This document shows, one piece after another, positions 1 to 8,964 of a DNA stretch of 64,000 bases. Under the pieces are notes generated by a model, which saw only the letters and a list, made by a program, of their open reading frames with translations, was not told where the DNA came from and searched no databases. The first letter of the stretch is position 1; the number at the start of each line of letters is the position of its first letter. The position numbers were made by a program, and so were the translations under genes. Source of the DNA: Saezia sanguinis (GTDB taxonomy: Bacteria > Pseudomonadota > Gammaproteobacteria > Burkholderiales > Burkholderiaceae_C); the NCBI RefSeq assembly GCF_003991585.1, contig NZ_PQSP01000003.1, positions 62,001 to 126,000 of the forward strand, given 5' to 3'.

Positions 1-1841
1 GCAGAAAATGCAGTGGAAAACCCTGTCTGCGCAAAACTGAACAGCCAGCCAAACAGCAATGCCAGCGAAATCCCCAACGCGCCGCCCAGAATACAGACCA
101 GCACCGCCTCAATCAGAAACTGCTGCTGAATATCGGACTGCCGGGCACCTACAGCCATGCGCACACCAATTTCACGCGTGCGCTCGGTCACGCTCACCAG
201 CATGATGTTCATCACACCAATGCCGCCCACCACCAGCGAGATCACGGCAATGGCCGAAATCAGCAACGTCATGGTCTGGGTGGTGCTTTCCACCGTCTGC
301 CGGATACTGTCCGTGTTGATGATGAAAAAATCCTCCCGGCCATGGCGCAACGTCAGCAGATGGGTAATGCCCTGCTCAGCGGCTGCCATCGGTGCACCGT
401 CATCCACACGCACGGTGATGTTACGCAGGTAAGACTGGCCCAAAATACGCTTCATCACGGTGGTATAGGGAACAAAAACATTCAATGCATCGCTGTTGGT
501 GAACGCGCTGTCTTTTTTCTCCGTTACGCCAATCACCCGCGCCGGGATCGACCCGAGCAGAATGACCTTCCCGATCGGGTCTTCTCCGGCTACAAACAGC
601 TTGTCGCGGGTGTTCTGATCAATCACCACCACCTGTGCCAGTTCCTGCTCGGCCGCCTTGTCAAACGCAATGCCATCTTGAATGGCAATATCTTTCACCC
701 TGAAATACTGGCTGCCCACGCCCTGTATCGTGGCTGAAGCCTCCACATTGCGGTAGCGCAAGGTACTGGATGAAGTGACATTCGGTGTCACACTGTCCAC
801 ATAGCCCTGGGTCGACAAAGCCTCGGCATCCGCGGGGATCAGGGTACGGATTCGCCCGGAGCGCGTATCCCCGAACCCCTGCCCCGAATAAATCTCAATG
901 GTATTGGTTCCAATGGCACTGATGTTGCTCAGAATATCACGGCGAGACCCCTCCCCCAGCGCCACAACCGACACCACAGAGGCAATCCCGATGATGATCC
1001 CGAGCATGGTCAGGAATGTGCGCAATTTGTGAGAGCGCATCGCCAGTGCGGCCATGCGAAACGCTTCGCTCAAGCGGTCCCACAGCGCCAGCAAAGGCCT
1101 TTTATTATCTTTCAGGACATGATCGGCACTGCTTGCAGGGCTGATCGTTTCATCACCATTTTTGCGATCCGCCACAATCTCGCCATCGCTGATCTCGATG
1201 ATCCGCTGCGCGTATTCGGCGTTGTGCATGTCGTGCGTCACAATGATGATGGTATGCCCGGCTTCATGCAGCTCGGTCAGAATCTTCATCACTTCCTTGC
1301 CGCTGTGGCTGTCCAGCGCACCGGTAGGTTCATCGGCCAGAATAATGCTGCCGCCATTCATCAATGCTCGGGCAATGGATACCCGCTGCTGCTGACCACC
1401 AGAGAGTTGTCCGGGTTTATGGTCCACCCGGTCTTCCAGCCCCAGCCTTTTGAGCAGCTCCAATGACCGCTCATGGCGTTCCTGTGTCGAACGGCCAGCG
1501 TAAATGGCGGGCACCTCCACATTGCCCTGTGCCGTCAGGTCTGACAGCAGATGATAACGTTGGAAAATAAATCCAAACCGCTCCCGGCGCAAGGCTGCCA
1601 GTTCATCAGGGCCAAGGTCCTTAACCTCTTTACCCCCTAAGCGGTAACTGCCCGAGGTGGCCTGGTCCAGACAACCGATGATATTCATCAGCGTTGACTT
1701 GCCCGAACCGGATGCCCCCACAATGGCCACCATTTCACCGGCCTGAATGCTCAGGTCCACATCTTTCAGTACGGCGACGGTCTGCTCGCCAGACTGGAAT
1801 TCTCGGCGCAGTTTTTGGATTTCAATCAACGGGGTTGTCAT
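1..1841 (-). CDS. macB: Macrolide/peptide export ABC transporter MacB (partial)
   Basis: Inner-membrane ATPase-permease of the MacAB-TolC type pump, which exports macrolides, lipopeptides or heme-like substrates to an outer-membrane channel. Translating the minus strand from the ATG at 1841 gives an N-terminal ABC domain: Walker [10 protein letters not shown], signature [15 protein letters not shown], Walker [13 protein letters not shown] and the H-loop VTHD. A linker and the first membrane segment follow ([26 protein letters not shown]), then the start of the periplasmic region. This ATPase-first, single-polypeptide order is diagnostic of MacB. The gene runs off the left window edge, so the C-terminal membrane helices are missing. 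It starts 10 bases after the macA stop, so the two form one operon. Confidence 0.95.
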   Translation of the reverse strand, partial: MTTPLIEIQKLRREFQSGEQTVAVLKDVDLSIQAGEMVAIVGASGSGKSTLMNIIGCLDQATSGSYRLGGKEVKDLGPDELAALRRERFGFIFQRYHLLSDLTAQGNVEVPAIYAGRSTQERHERSLELLKRLGLEDRVDHKPGQLSGGQQQRVSIARALMNGGSIILADEPTGALDSHSGKEVMKILTELHEAGHTIIIVTHDMHNAEYAQRIIEISDGEIVADRKNGDETISPASSADHVLKDNKRPLLALWDRLSEAFRMAALAMRSHKLRTFLTMLGIIIGIASVVSVVALGEGSRRDILSNISAIGTNTIEIYSGQGFGDTRSGRIRTLIPADAEALSTQGYVDSVTPNVTSSSTLRYRNVEASATIQGVGSQYFRVKDIAIQDGIAFDKAAEQELAQVVVIDQNTRDKLFVAGEDPIGKVILLGSIPARVIGVTEKKDSAFTNSDALNVFVPYTTVMKRILGQSYLRNITVRVDDGAPMAAAEQGITHLLTLRHGREDFFIINTDSIRQTVESTTQTMTLLISAIAVISLVVGGIGVMNIMLVSVTERTREIGVRMAVGARQSDIQQQFLIEAVLVCILGGALGISLALLFGWLFSFAQTGFSTAFS

Positions 1842-1851
1842 CTACATCCCC

Positions 1852-3051
1852 TTAGAACCGCATCGGACCGCGCATGTTGCTGGATCTTCCGGTGTTCATT
1901 GAACTGTCGCCAATCACCAGCTTGTCGCCTTCCTGCACGCCTTCCAGAATCTGTGCCGTCACACGGTTATTGATGCCGACCCGGACCGGGCGGTTTTCTA
2001 TCTGGTTGTTCGCTCCCAGCACTCGCACATAATAACCGCCGCGATCCTTGTCATTCTGCAACGCAGAGGAAGGCACAATCAATGCGGACTGGGCTTCATC
2101 ACGCACAATATTCACTTCTGCCGTCATGTCAATGCGGAATTTGCCATCCGGGTTGGCAATATCAAACAGCCCGTTATAGTAAATCGCCGTGCTGCTCGAA
2201 GAACTGCTGGAAGAACTGCTGCTCGATGTTTCAGAGGTAATCGATTCCGGCGCTGGTTCAATCTGCCTGAGCGTCGCTTCAAACTGTGTATCAGGCTCAC
2301 CCAATATGGTGAAATAAACCCGCTGGCCCGGCAGCACCCGGGTTACATCCGCTTCAGAGATTTCAGCCTTTACCGTCATGGTATCCAGATTGGCCACCTT
2401 GATGATGGTCGGCGTGGTCTGGTTGGCGTTCACCGTCTGCCCTTCTTTGGTCACAATTGCCACCACGGTACCAGCCATCGGGCTGGTAATGCGCGTATAA
2501 CCCAGGTTCACTTTGGCGGTATCCACGTCAATTTTGGCCTGCACAATCTGTGCCTGCAATGACTTGATATTGGCCTGAATGGTTTTATAGTTTGCCTGCG
2601 CCTGCTCGTAGTCGGCCTGTGCACTGGCATCAGACTGGCGCAGACGCTGCTGGCGTTCAAAAGCCAGTTTGGCCTGCGCCAAGTTGGCCTGCTCAGCCTC
2701 CAGCTTGGCCTGAGATACCGCCAAAGCGGCTTCGGCATTTTTTAACGCATTCTGTTGTGTCAGCGAGTCAATTTCGGCCACCAGTTGGTCCATTTCAACC
2801 CGGTCACCCAACTCAACATGCAACACCTTGACTTGCCCTGAAGCCTGCGCACCCACACTGACCTGCTGAATGGCCTCAAACGTTCCTGTGGCCAGTACCG
2901 TATCTTCAATATGGCCGAGTGTCACCGGTACAGTGATCAATTGGGGGCCATCCTGCTTGCCAAAGAAAAAAACCTTGATCAGCAGCGCCGCCACAATCAC
3001 AGCACCAGCCAGAAACACCCAGCGAAAATTTGATTTTTTAGACCTTGCCAT
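1852..3051 (-). CDS. macA: Periplasmic adaptor MacA
   Basis: Membrane-fusion protein linking MacB to an outer-membrane channel. It has one N-terminal membrane anchor (about residues 10-32), a first lipoyl half, a long alanine/glutamine-rich coiled-coil hairpin, a second lipoyl half (SPMAGTVVAIVTKEGQTV) and beta-barrel domains. The start at 3051 is preferred over an in-frame upstream start at 3096 because AGGA lies just before it and the protein then opens with a normal basic-hydrophobic anchor; length is 399 residues. Oddity: a run of 12 serines (2191-2226), encoded by mixed codons and containing a 12-base tandem duplication, lies just before the sequence STAIYYNG. The E. coli protein, as I recall it, has no such run at this place. 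Upstream gene of the macAB operon. Confidence 0.93.
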   Translation of the reverse strand: MARSKKSNFRWVFLAGAVIVAALLIKVFFFGKQDGPQLITVPVTLGHIEDTVLATGTFEAIQQVSVGAQASGQVKVLHVELGDRVEMDQLVAEIDSLTQQNALKNAEAALAVSQAKLEAEQANLAQAKLAFERQQRLRQSDASAQADYEQAQANYKTIQANIKSLQAQIVQAKIDVDTAKVNLGYTRITSPMAGTVVAIVTKEGQTVNANQTTPTIIKVANLDTMTVKAEISEADVTRVLPGQRVYFTILGEPDTQFEATLRQIEPAPESITSETSSSSSSSSSSSSTAIYYNGLFDIANPDGKFRIDMTAEVNIVRDEAQSALIVPSSALQNDKDRGGYYVRVLGANNQIENRPVRVGINNRVTAQILEGVQEGDKLVIGDSSMNTGRSSNMRGPMRF

Positions 3052-3152
3052 AGTTTTCCTGTCTAAATAAGCCGTTCGGATCAACCATCGGGCCATTTTG
3101 ATTATTCTTGTCTGATACCAAGTCTGTCATGCCTCTGTTGCCGGTTTACGTC

Positions 3153-3170
3153 GCAATTGTTAAGCAATTG
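3153..3170. promoter_or_regulatory. Inverted repeat upstream of macA, possible operator
   Basis: The sequence CAATTG-TTAAG-CAATTG (3154-3170) is a two-arm repeat about 100 bases upstream of the macA start, in the only gap that can hold the macAB promoter. Whether it binds a regulator is inference; no clear -10/-35 pair was found with it. Confidence 0.25.
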
Positions 3171-3230
3171 TGAAGTTTTCAAATAATCAGCACATGCAAA
3201 ACCTGAACACCCCTTTCAGGATGAGCTATT

Positions 3231-4082
3231 CTATGCCCCGCCTTGAGCGCGGGCACAATAGACTTTCAATTTACCCGAAAAAATCTCCCCGGCAGGCCAC
3301 TGCGCAGCATCCAGCAACTGAACGGACGATAACCCGGTCTGGGAAACCAGTTCACGGTATTGTGCATCGGTGTAGCCCTTCATGGAGCTTTGATATGTAC
3401 ACACACCGGCATGATCAGCTTCAATGATCCAGAAGCATGTTGTAGCAGTGGCCGTTTCAGAATTCCAGAAATGCTCCTGCAGGCAGATATGCGGCGTGCT
3501 CAGGAACAATCCCGTTTCATAGGACTGCCACGAAGGTGGTTGCTGCCCCTGGCGCTGAACCTCTTCCAGTGTGTGCGTCTCCAGCAGCAAAATGCCGCCA
3601 GGCTTCAATAGTTTGGCAGCGTTATGCAGAATCTGCTCTGCATCTGTTTGCGCAAAAACATTCAACTCGCCAAAAGTCATCATGATCAGGTCAAACTGTC
3701 CTGACACCTCTATGTTACGGACATCTGACAGCAGATACTCAATGGCAAGCTGTGCCTGCTGCGCCTGCTGTTTGGCATAAGCAATAGAGGCTGGCGAAAA
3801 ATCCACCCCAACGCACTGATGCCCCAGTTGCGCCAGCCGGTAGGTATAAAACCCGGGGCCACAGCCCAGGTCAAGTATGCGGGCAGACGCGGGCAACTGG
3901 CTGGCAAGCCACTGCACCTGCCGGTCAATCACATCAAAACGGCGGCTGGCCCAGTCATGCTCCTGAGACAGATGGTTTTCCAGCATGCGCTGGCTGAATG
4001 CAGGATCATCCCATGGAATTTTCCCGCCATGGTTCCAGGGTTGAGGTGGAATCTGACGCGAAATCATGTCGTATAGCTTCAT
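3231..4082 (-). CDS. Class I SAM-dependent methyltransferase
   Basis: A 283-residue cytosolic methyltransferase. The SAM-binding motif I is ILDLGCGPGFY (about residues 68-79), followed by the acidic end of strand 2 (GVDFSPASI) and LSDVRNIEV and LIMMTFGELN, which fit motifs II-III of the Rossmann methyltransferase fold. The middle region LLKPGGILLLETHT is the usual post-motif III segment. The N-terminal part (IPPQPWNHGGKIPWDDPAFSQRML) is not a family signature I can name, so the substrate is unknown. It lies upstream of macAB on the same strand with a 179-base gap; it may be a separate unit. Small-molecule methylation is the likeliest role, but this is inference. Confidence 0.8.
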   Translation of the reverse strand: MKLYDMISRQIPPQPWNHGGKIPWDDPAFSQRMLENHLSQEHDWASRRFDVIDRQVQWLASQLPASARILDLGCGPGFYTYRLAQLGHQCVGVDFSPASIAYAKQQAQQAQLAIEYLLSDVRNIEVSGQFDLIMMTFGELNVFAQTDAEQILHNAAKLLKPGGILLLETHTLEEVQRQGQQPPSWQSYETGLFLSTPHICLQEHFWNSETATATTCFWIIEADHAGVCTYQSSMKGYTDAQYRELVSQTGLSSVQLLDAAQWPAGEIFSGKLKVYCARAQGGA

Positions 4083-4223
4083 CGTGTTTATTTTCTTTAA
4101 TATATCTAAAAATGCGACACAGACTTTATCAGCCTGCGCGCAAAGTCAACCGCTGGGCAATAGCCAGACAGTTGCTAATCTGTCGTATGTATGGAGCTAC
4201 CCGATATTCACATGCGTCATTCC

Positions 4224-5087
4224 TCAAAGCCTTTGTGCAGAAAACGTATCACAGGCCTGCACGTTGCCATCTTCCCAGCCGCGCCGGAACCAGCGTACCC
4301 GCTGCGCACTGGTTCCATGGGTAAATTTTTCAGGTACCACCTGTCCCTGAGAACGCGTCTGCAGCGCATCATCTCCAATCTGGCTGGCAGCATTCAATGC
4401 CGCTTCAATATCACCGTCTTCAATCATCGGCGTCTGCTGATTGGCTGTATGCGCCCAGACACCGGCAAAGCAGTCTGCCTGCAACTCCACCCGCACGCTC
4501 AAAGCGTTGTATTGGGTTTCACTCAAGCGCCGGCGCTGCGCATCCACCTGGTCCGTAATGCCCAGCAGTTTCTGCACATGGTGCCCGACCTCATGCGCAA
4601 TCACATAAGCCTGGGCAAACTCGCCTGGCGCACCCAACTGGTTTTGCAGCGTATCATAAAAACTCAGGTCAATATACACCTTCTGGTCCCCGGGGCAGTA
4701 AAACGGCCCCATCGCAGCCTGCCCCATTCCGCACGCAGAAGGGTAGGCGCCCCGGAACAGCACCAGCTTTGGCGGCACATACTGCTGCCCTGCCTGTTTG
4801 AAGATCGGGGTCCACACATCCTCAGTGGAAGCCAGCACCGTCGCCACAAACCTGCTCTGTTCGTCATCAGCAGGCGGCGCCTGTGTCGGCCCCTCCTGTA
4901 CTGTCGCAGGCAAACCACTGTCGCCACCGCTTAACAGCCCCAATACAGTCAGCGGGTTAATGCCAAATATCCAACCGATTCCCAACGCCAGTACCACAGT
5001 GCCCAGACTGATACCGCCAACCCGTGCACCCCGGCTGCTGCGTCTGTCTTCTACATTATCGCTTTCACGCTGCCCTTGCCATCGCAT
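4224..5087 (-). CDS. Neutral zinc metallopeptidase, YpfJ family
   Basis: A 287-residue protein with a short N-terminal cytosolic segment rich in charged residues (DNVEDRRSSRG), one membrane anchor near residues 28-50 and an outside catalytic domain. The zinc-binding motif is HEVGHH (about residue 165), inside AYVIAHEVGHHVQKLLG, and a downstream E in VELQADCFAGVWAH gives the third ligand. This arrangement and length match the putative neutral zinc metallopeptidase family (E. coli YpfJ, Pfam Zn_peptidase). AAAGG before the ATG supports this start. Substrates of the family are not established. It is divergent from the lipoprotein gene at 5180. Confidence 0.88.
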   Translation of the reverse strand: MRWQGQRESDNVEDRRSSRGARVGGISLGTVVLALGIGWIFGINPLTVLGLLSGGDSGLPATVQEGPTQAPPADDEQSRFVATVLASTEDVWTPIFKQAGQQYVPPKLVLFRGAYPSACGMGQAAMGPFYCPGDQKVYIDLSFYDTLQNQLGAPGEFAQAYVIAHEVGHHVQKLLGITDQVDAQRRRLSETQYNALSVRVELQADCFAGVWAHTANQQTPMIEDGDIEAALNAASQIGDDALQTRSQGQVVPEKFTHGTSAQRVRWFRRGWEDGNVQACDTFSAQRL

Positions 5088-5179
5088 GTTGTTACCTTTA
5101 GTGCTACTAAAATTAGTGTAATTATGCTATCGTGATGGCATTGAGGTTATTCATCTGCTTTTTGGCCGATCAATGCATC

Positions 5180-5863
5180 ATGAAACCATTGCTTCGCTGT
5201 ATTTCTGTCCTTGCGTTATCCACCTGTTTTGCATTGCTGGCAGGGTGTACAACAACGTCTGTTTTCAAAGCCCGGGTGACCACGTTTCAGGACTGGCCGG
5301 AAAACGCCGATCAGACCGCCATGACCTACACCTTTTACCACCTGCCAGGACAGGATATCTCGCTGGAGCAGGAAACCTATGAAAACCTTGTCCGGCACCC
5401 CCTGGACAATGCAGGTTTCATTGAAGCAGCACCCGACAGCCAGCCGCGCTACCTTGTTTACCTTTTTGTATGGTCTGGTGAAAAAGAACGCCAGGTCTCT
5501 GTTCCCGTCTACGACAATGCCCCGCCCCCTGTGCTGGTACCCGGTTATCGCAACCCCTATTCCGGCATATGGTACGGATCGCACTGGGTCTACCCTTACG
5601 GCATGGGGCCGCGCTACATGGGAGAGCGACTGGTGACCCAGAACTACCTGCATGCACGCCTGACGCTGATCATCCGCGATACCCATGAACCCAGCGAACA
5701 AGGCATGCCGCATTCCGTGTATGAAACCACGGCCATCACCAAAAGCGCATCCAGAACACTGCTGCAGCTTATTCCTTTGATGGCACAGGCCGCATTGAGC
5801 GACTTCCCTGCGGCCAACGGCAGCGAACGGATCGTGCAGATCGAACTGGAAAAAGGCCGCTGA
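5180..5863 (+). CDS. DUF4136-type lipoprotein
   Basis: Predicted lipoprotein of about 227 residues. From the ATG at 5180 the N-terminus is a classic lipoprotein signal: MKPLLRC, a hydrophobic stretch and the lipobox LLAGC with the modified Cys at about residue 23. Extending to the GTG at 5132 would add a region unlike a signal peptide, so 5180 is preferred although its ribosome site is weak. The mature part (TFQDWP, TYTFY, LVRHPLDNAGF, near the C-terminus LSDFPAANG) resembles the DUF4136 family of cell-envelope lipoproteins. The segment around 5560-5600 is rich in Tyr and Gly (NPYSGIWYGSHWVYPYGMG). Molecular function is unknown. Confidence 0.75.
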   Translation: MKPLLRCISVLALSTCFALLAGCTTTSVFKARVTTFQDWPENADQTAMTYTFYHLPGQDISLEQETYENLVRHPLDNAGFIEAAPDSQPRYLVYLFVWSGEKERQVSVPVYDNAPPPVLVPGYRNPYSGIWYGSHWVYPYGMGPRYMGERLVTQNYLHARLTLIIRDTHEPSEQGMPHSVYETTAITKSASRTLLQLIPLMAQAALSDFPAANGSERIVQIELEKGR

Positions 5864-5905
5864 CACCTTATACGCTGAGACGGGCGTATCTGCAAAAATC
5901 CGTCT

Positions 5906-6475
5906 TCAGGCCCTGGGCAGCGTCACGCCGCTTTGGCCCTGGTATTTCCCGCCACGGTCTTTATAGCTGGTCTGGCAGACTTCATCACTTTCAAAAAACA
6001 GCACCTGCGCACAGCCCTCACCTGCATAAATCTTCGCAGGCAGTGGCGTGGTGTTAGAAAACTCCAGCGTCACATACCCTTCCCACTCAGGTTCAAACGG
6101 TGTCACGTTCACAATGATGCCGCAGCGCGCATAAGTGCTTTTGCCCAGGCAGATCGTCAGCACATTGCGTGGAATACGGAAATACTCCAGCGTACGCGCC
6201 AGTGCAAAGCTGTTGGGCGGAATCACACAGACATCGGCGTTGATATCGACAAAACTTTTTTCATCAAAGTTTTTGGGGTCCACCACGGTGCTGTAAATAT
6301 TGGTAAACACCTTGAATTCAGGCGCGCAGCGGATATCGTAACCATAACTGCTGGTACCGTAACTGATGATTTTCTGCCCGTCTTCCGAACGGCGTACCTG
6401 CCCTGGCTCAAACGGCTCAATCATGCCATGTTCTTCGGCCATGCGGCAAATCCATTTATCGCTTTTGATACTCAT
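5906..6475 (-). CDS. dcd: dCTP deaminase
   Basis: Deaminates dCTP to dUTP, feeding dUMP and thymidylate synthesis in the cytosol. The 189-residue protein matches the usual size of the monofunctional trimeric enzyme of E. coli type. It starts [22 protein letters not shown] and carries [33 protein letters not shown], the active-site region [17 protein letters not shown] with the catalytic Glu, and [19 protein letters not shown]. No dUTPase extension is seen. It lies downstream of scpA on the same strand (about 150 bases) and is convergent with the lipoprotein gene at 5180. Confidence 0.97.
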   Translation of the reverse strand: MSIKSDKWICRMAEEHGMIEPFEPGQVRRSEDGQKIISYGTSSYGYDIRCAPEFKVFTNIYSTVVDPKNFDEKSFVDINADVCVIPPNSFALARTLEYFRIPRNVLTICLGKSTYARCGIIVNVTPFEPEWEGYVTLEFSNTTPLPAKIYAGEGCAQVLFFESDEVCQTSYKDRGGKYQGQSGVTLPRA

Positions 6476-6625
6476 GATCTTGTTTTATCCAACCGCTGTT
6501 GATATCTTAAAAAAACTGTCATTTTGACATGTGCAGGCCCGTTTGACCATGCTTTTGGCACATATCCCGCAAACCGCCCATCGGTTTTTAGTGGAGCAAA
6601 TTCACCATTCCCGCTATTTGGGCTG

Positions 6626-7480
6626 CTAGTTGGGCTGATAGGCCAGCCGCACATAAATCGGCGCATAAGCCTGCGCCTGGGTAACCTCAACCAGCATCTC
6701 ACGCGCCAGTTCCAGCAGCGCAATGAACGTTACCACAACCACCCCGACACCACGCGCAGTATCAAACAGCTCTTCAAATGCCACAAAGCGCCGCCCCTGC
6801 AAGGTTCTGAGCACCATGCTCATATGCTCACGCACAGACAATTCTTCGCGCGTAATGGTATGCTTTTGAACCAGCTTGGCCCGTTTAAGCACATCGGCCC
6901 AGGCCTGGCGCAGCTCATCCACGCTCACGTCAGGAAAGCGCACTTCCATGCTCTGCTCAACATAGACATGCGCTTTGAGAAAATCACGCCCAAGCTGCGG
7001 CAGTTCATCCAGCCGGGCAGCGGCCAGCTTGATCCGCTCATACTCCAGCAGGCGGCGCACCAGTTCCGCCCGGGGATCTTCAGCCTCCTGCCCGTCATCG
7101 CTTTGTTTGACCGGCAGCAGCATACGCGACTTGATCTCGATGAGCATTGCCGCCATCAACAAGTATTCAGCAGCGAGCTCCAGATTGGTGTTGCGGATCT
7201 GTTCAACATACAGCAGATACTGATTCGTCACATCCGCCATCGGGATATCCAGAATATTGAAATTCTGTTTGCGAATCAGATACAGCAGCAAATCCAGCGG
7301 ACCTTCAAAAGCCTCCAGAAAAACTTCCAGCGCTTCAGGTGGAATATACAGATCCTGCGGCAGCTTGAACAGCGGTTCGCCGTACAGCCGTGCAACCGCC
7401 ACAGTGTCTATCACTTCGGGGTGTGACGTAGCTAGCATGGCTTCGTCATTTCGCAATGCCTCATTTTCCAGTTCGGACAT
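6626..7480 (-). CDS. scpA: Segregation and condensation protein A
   Basis: Kleisin subunit that bridges SMC heads together with ScpB in the bacterial condensin, compacting and segregating the chromosome. The 284-residue protein has the family core FEGPLDLLLYLIRKQNFNILDIPMADVTNQYLLYVE (first part, about residues 58-95), LAAEYLLMAAMLIEIKSRMLLP and a C-terminal winged-helix part (VAFEELFDTARGVGVVVVTFIALLELAREMLVEV). It lacks the shorter N-terminus of Firmicute ScpA and has about 45 extra residues there, as in Burkholderiales. Its neighbour at 7578 is the DUF3460 gene, the usual company for scpA in this order. Confidence 0.95.
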   Translation of the reverse strand: MSELENEALRNDEAMLATSHPEVIDTVAVARLYGEPLFKLPQDLYIPPEALEVFLEAFEGPLDLLLYLIRKQNFNILDIPMADVTNQYLLYVEQIRNTNLELAAEYLLMAAMLIEIKSRMLLPVKQSDDGQEAEDPRAELVRRLLEYERIKLAAARLDELPQLGRDFLKAHVYVEQSMEVRFPDVSVDELRQAWADVLKRAKLVQKHTITREELSVREHMSMVLRTLQGRRFVAFEELFDTARGVGVVVVTFIALLELAREMLVEVTQAQAYAPIYVRLAYQPN

Positions 7481-7577
7481 GCAGATTCACTGTGGTTTGA
7501 ATATTAAAGACAACAGAAAACAAACTCCGCCGCCCCGCAAGCGGCAGTGATGCCGTTTTCACGCTAAGGGAAGAAAT

Positions 7578-7787
7578 TTACTCGCCCTTGACCTGATAGA
7601 CGTAAGCCGTCTGAGGGACATTGGCCTTATCAAACTCGGCTTCTTCCTGATGGTCAATCGGATGATCCCACAAACGCAGACGACCTTCCTGCTGGCGCTG
7701 TTCCAGCGTCGGATCCTTTTTTCTGAGCTCGTCAATAAACTCTGTGATATCTGAGGTAATGGGTTTTTGATGAAGGTCGAATTCCAT
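7578..7787 (-). CDS. DUF3460 family small protein
   Basis: A 69-residue charged, soluble protein with the pattern KPITSDITEFIDELRKKDPTLEQRQ and LWDHPIDHQEEAEFDKANVPQ, which I recognise as the DUF3460 family of Burkholderiales. No signal peptide or membrane segment. GGAG lies about ten bases before the ATG. It sits 98 bases upstream of scpA on the same strand, an arrangement seen in many related genomes, and is probably co-transcribed with it. Function unknown. Confidence 0.85.
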   Translation of the reverse strand: MEFDLHQKPITSDITEFIDELRKKDPTLEQRQQEGRLRLWDHPIDHQEEAEFDKANVPQTAYVYQVKGE

Positions 7788-7926
7788 CTTGTGCTTCTCC
7801 GTAATTGCAAGCTGTTCGCCTGCCGTCTATTTTAACGTGTATTTTATGCCATCTGGGCATAACAGGCAGCTTACCCGCATTGACCCTGACGAACACACCT
7901 TTATCAAACCAGGGTATTACATGTAA

Positions 7927-8811
7927 TTAATTGGTGTATTGTACGGCTTTCCCCTGGCGGCATAACCCGAAAAGGCGCATCCCGGTATGGCCGGCAAGCT
8001 GCACGGCCAGCACTGTAGGTGCAGAAATCGCAGCCAGCACCGGAACATTGCGATACGCGCATTTGCGGATCAGCTCGTAACTGGCCCGGCTGGTCATCAC
8101 CACAAAACCTTCAGCCGCCTCTTTTTCAGGCAACATGGCCCGCCAGCCCAGCAACTTATCCAGTGCATTGTGCCGGCCTACATCCTCCATCACCTGAACC
8201 AGCTCTCCATCGGGCAACACCCAGCCGGCCGCATGCATGGAACCTGTCTGCTGGTTCAGTACCTGACGGGCAGGCAGTTGTTCAAACGCGTGCGCCAGCG
8301 GTGTCACATTTAATGCATCGCTCCATGATGGCCTGGCAACCCGGGGTGCATCCAGTTCAAAAGAAGCCAGGCTTTCCACACCACACACGCCACACCCGGT
8401 ACGGCCGGACAGAAAACGGCGACGCTCCTTTAGGGTCGCAAAACGGCGCGAAGCAATTTCCAGCCGCACTTCAAAAGCCGCTGTCAGGCCGTTGGTTGCA
8501 GTCTGCGCATCCATCGCAACCACTTCAATGCCATAACACTCATCGGCTGCGCCTAAAATCCCCTCGCTGAGCGAAAAACCAAGTGCCAATGCCGGCAGGT
8601 CCTGCGGTGTGGCCATCATCACCGCATGGGAAATGCCATTAAACACCAGAGCCACCGGCACCTCGTTGCTCAGCATATCGCCCTCGTGCACCAGTTGCCC
8701 GGCAACCAGGCGCTGCGTGGGCAGTTCCACAACAGGTTGCAGCATGTCTGATGCAGCAGCATCTTCTGGCAATGTGTGCGAATTCAAAAATCTGGCGCGA
8801 GATGCGTCCAT
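7927..8811 (-). CDS. fdhD: Formate dehydrogenase accessory sulfurtransferase FdhD
   Basis: FdhD passes sulfur from a cysteine desulfurase to the molybdenum/tungsten cofactor of formate dehydrogenase, which is needed for activity. The sequence shows the catalytic cysteine loop in LSGRTGCGVCGVESL (about residues 120-135), a segment VALVFNGISHAVMMATPQDLPALALGFSLSEGIL near the N-terminus, MHAAGWVL, and EDVGRHNALDKLLG plus TSRASYELIRKCA toward the C-terminus, all family features. The ATG at 8811 is preferred over the GTG at 8868 because AGGGAAAG precedes it. Length is 294 residues. No formate dehydrogenase lies in the window, so its client is elsewhere. Confidence 0.95.
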   Translation of the reverse strand: MDASRARFLNSHTLPEDAAASDMLQPVVELPTQRLVAGQLVHEGDMLSNEVPVALVFNGISHAVMMATPQDLPALALGFSLSEGILGAADECYGIEVVAMDAQTATNGLTAAFEVRLEIASRRFATLKERRRFLSGRTGCGVCGVESLASFELDAPRVARPSWSDALNVTPLAHAFEQLPARQVLNQQTGSMHAAGWVLPDGELVQVMEDVGRHNALDKLLGWRAMLPEKEAAEGFVVMTSRASYELIRKCAYRNVPVLAAISAPTVLAVQLAGHTGMRLFGLCRQGKAVQYTN

Positions 8812-8964
8812 CAATATGCTTTCCCTAAATGAGTCAGAGCCTGTGTCAATGAAAAAACAGAGTAGCACCAGTCAAAACAACCACAGATCCACATTGTAAA
8901 TCCGGGAGGCAGATTCATCGCTTCACGATACCCTGATGAAGCTCATATACGCTTCATATAGGCC

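Noticed and set aside
6524-7426. A 300-codon plus-strand frame opposite scpA
   Set aside because: scpA on the other strand has its full kleisin pattern; the shadow frame has none.
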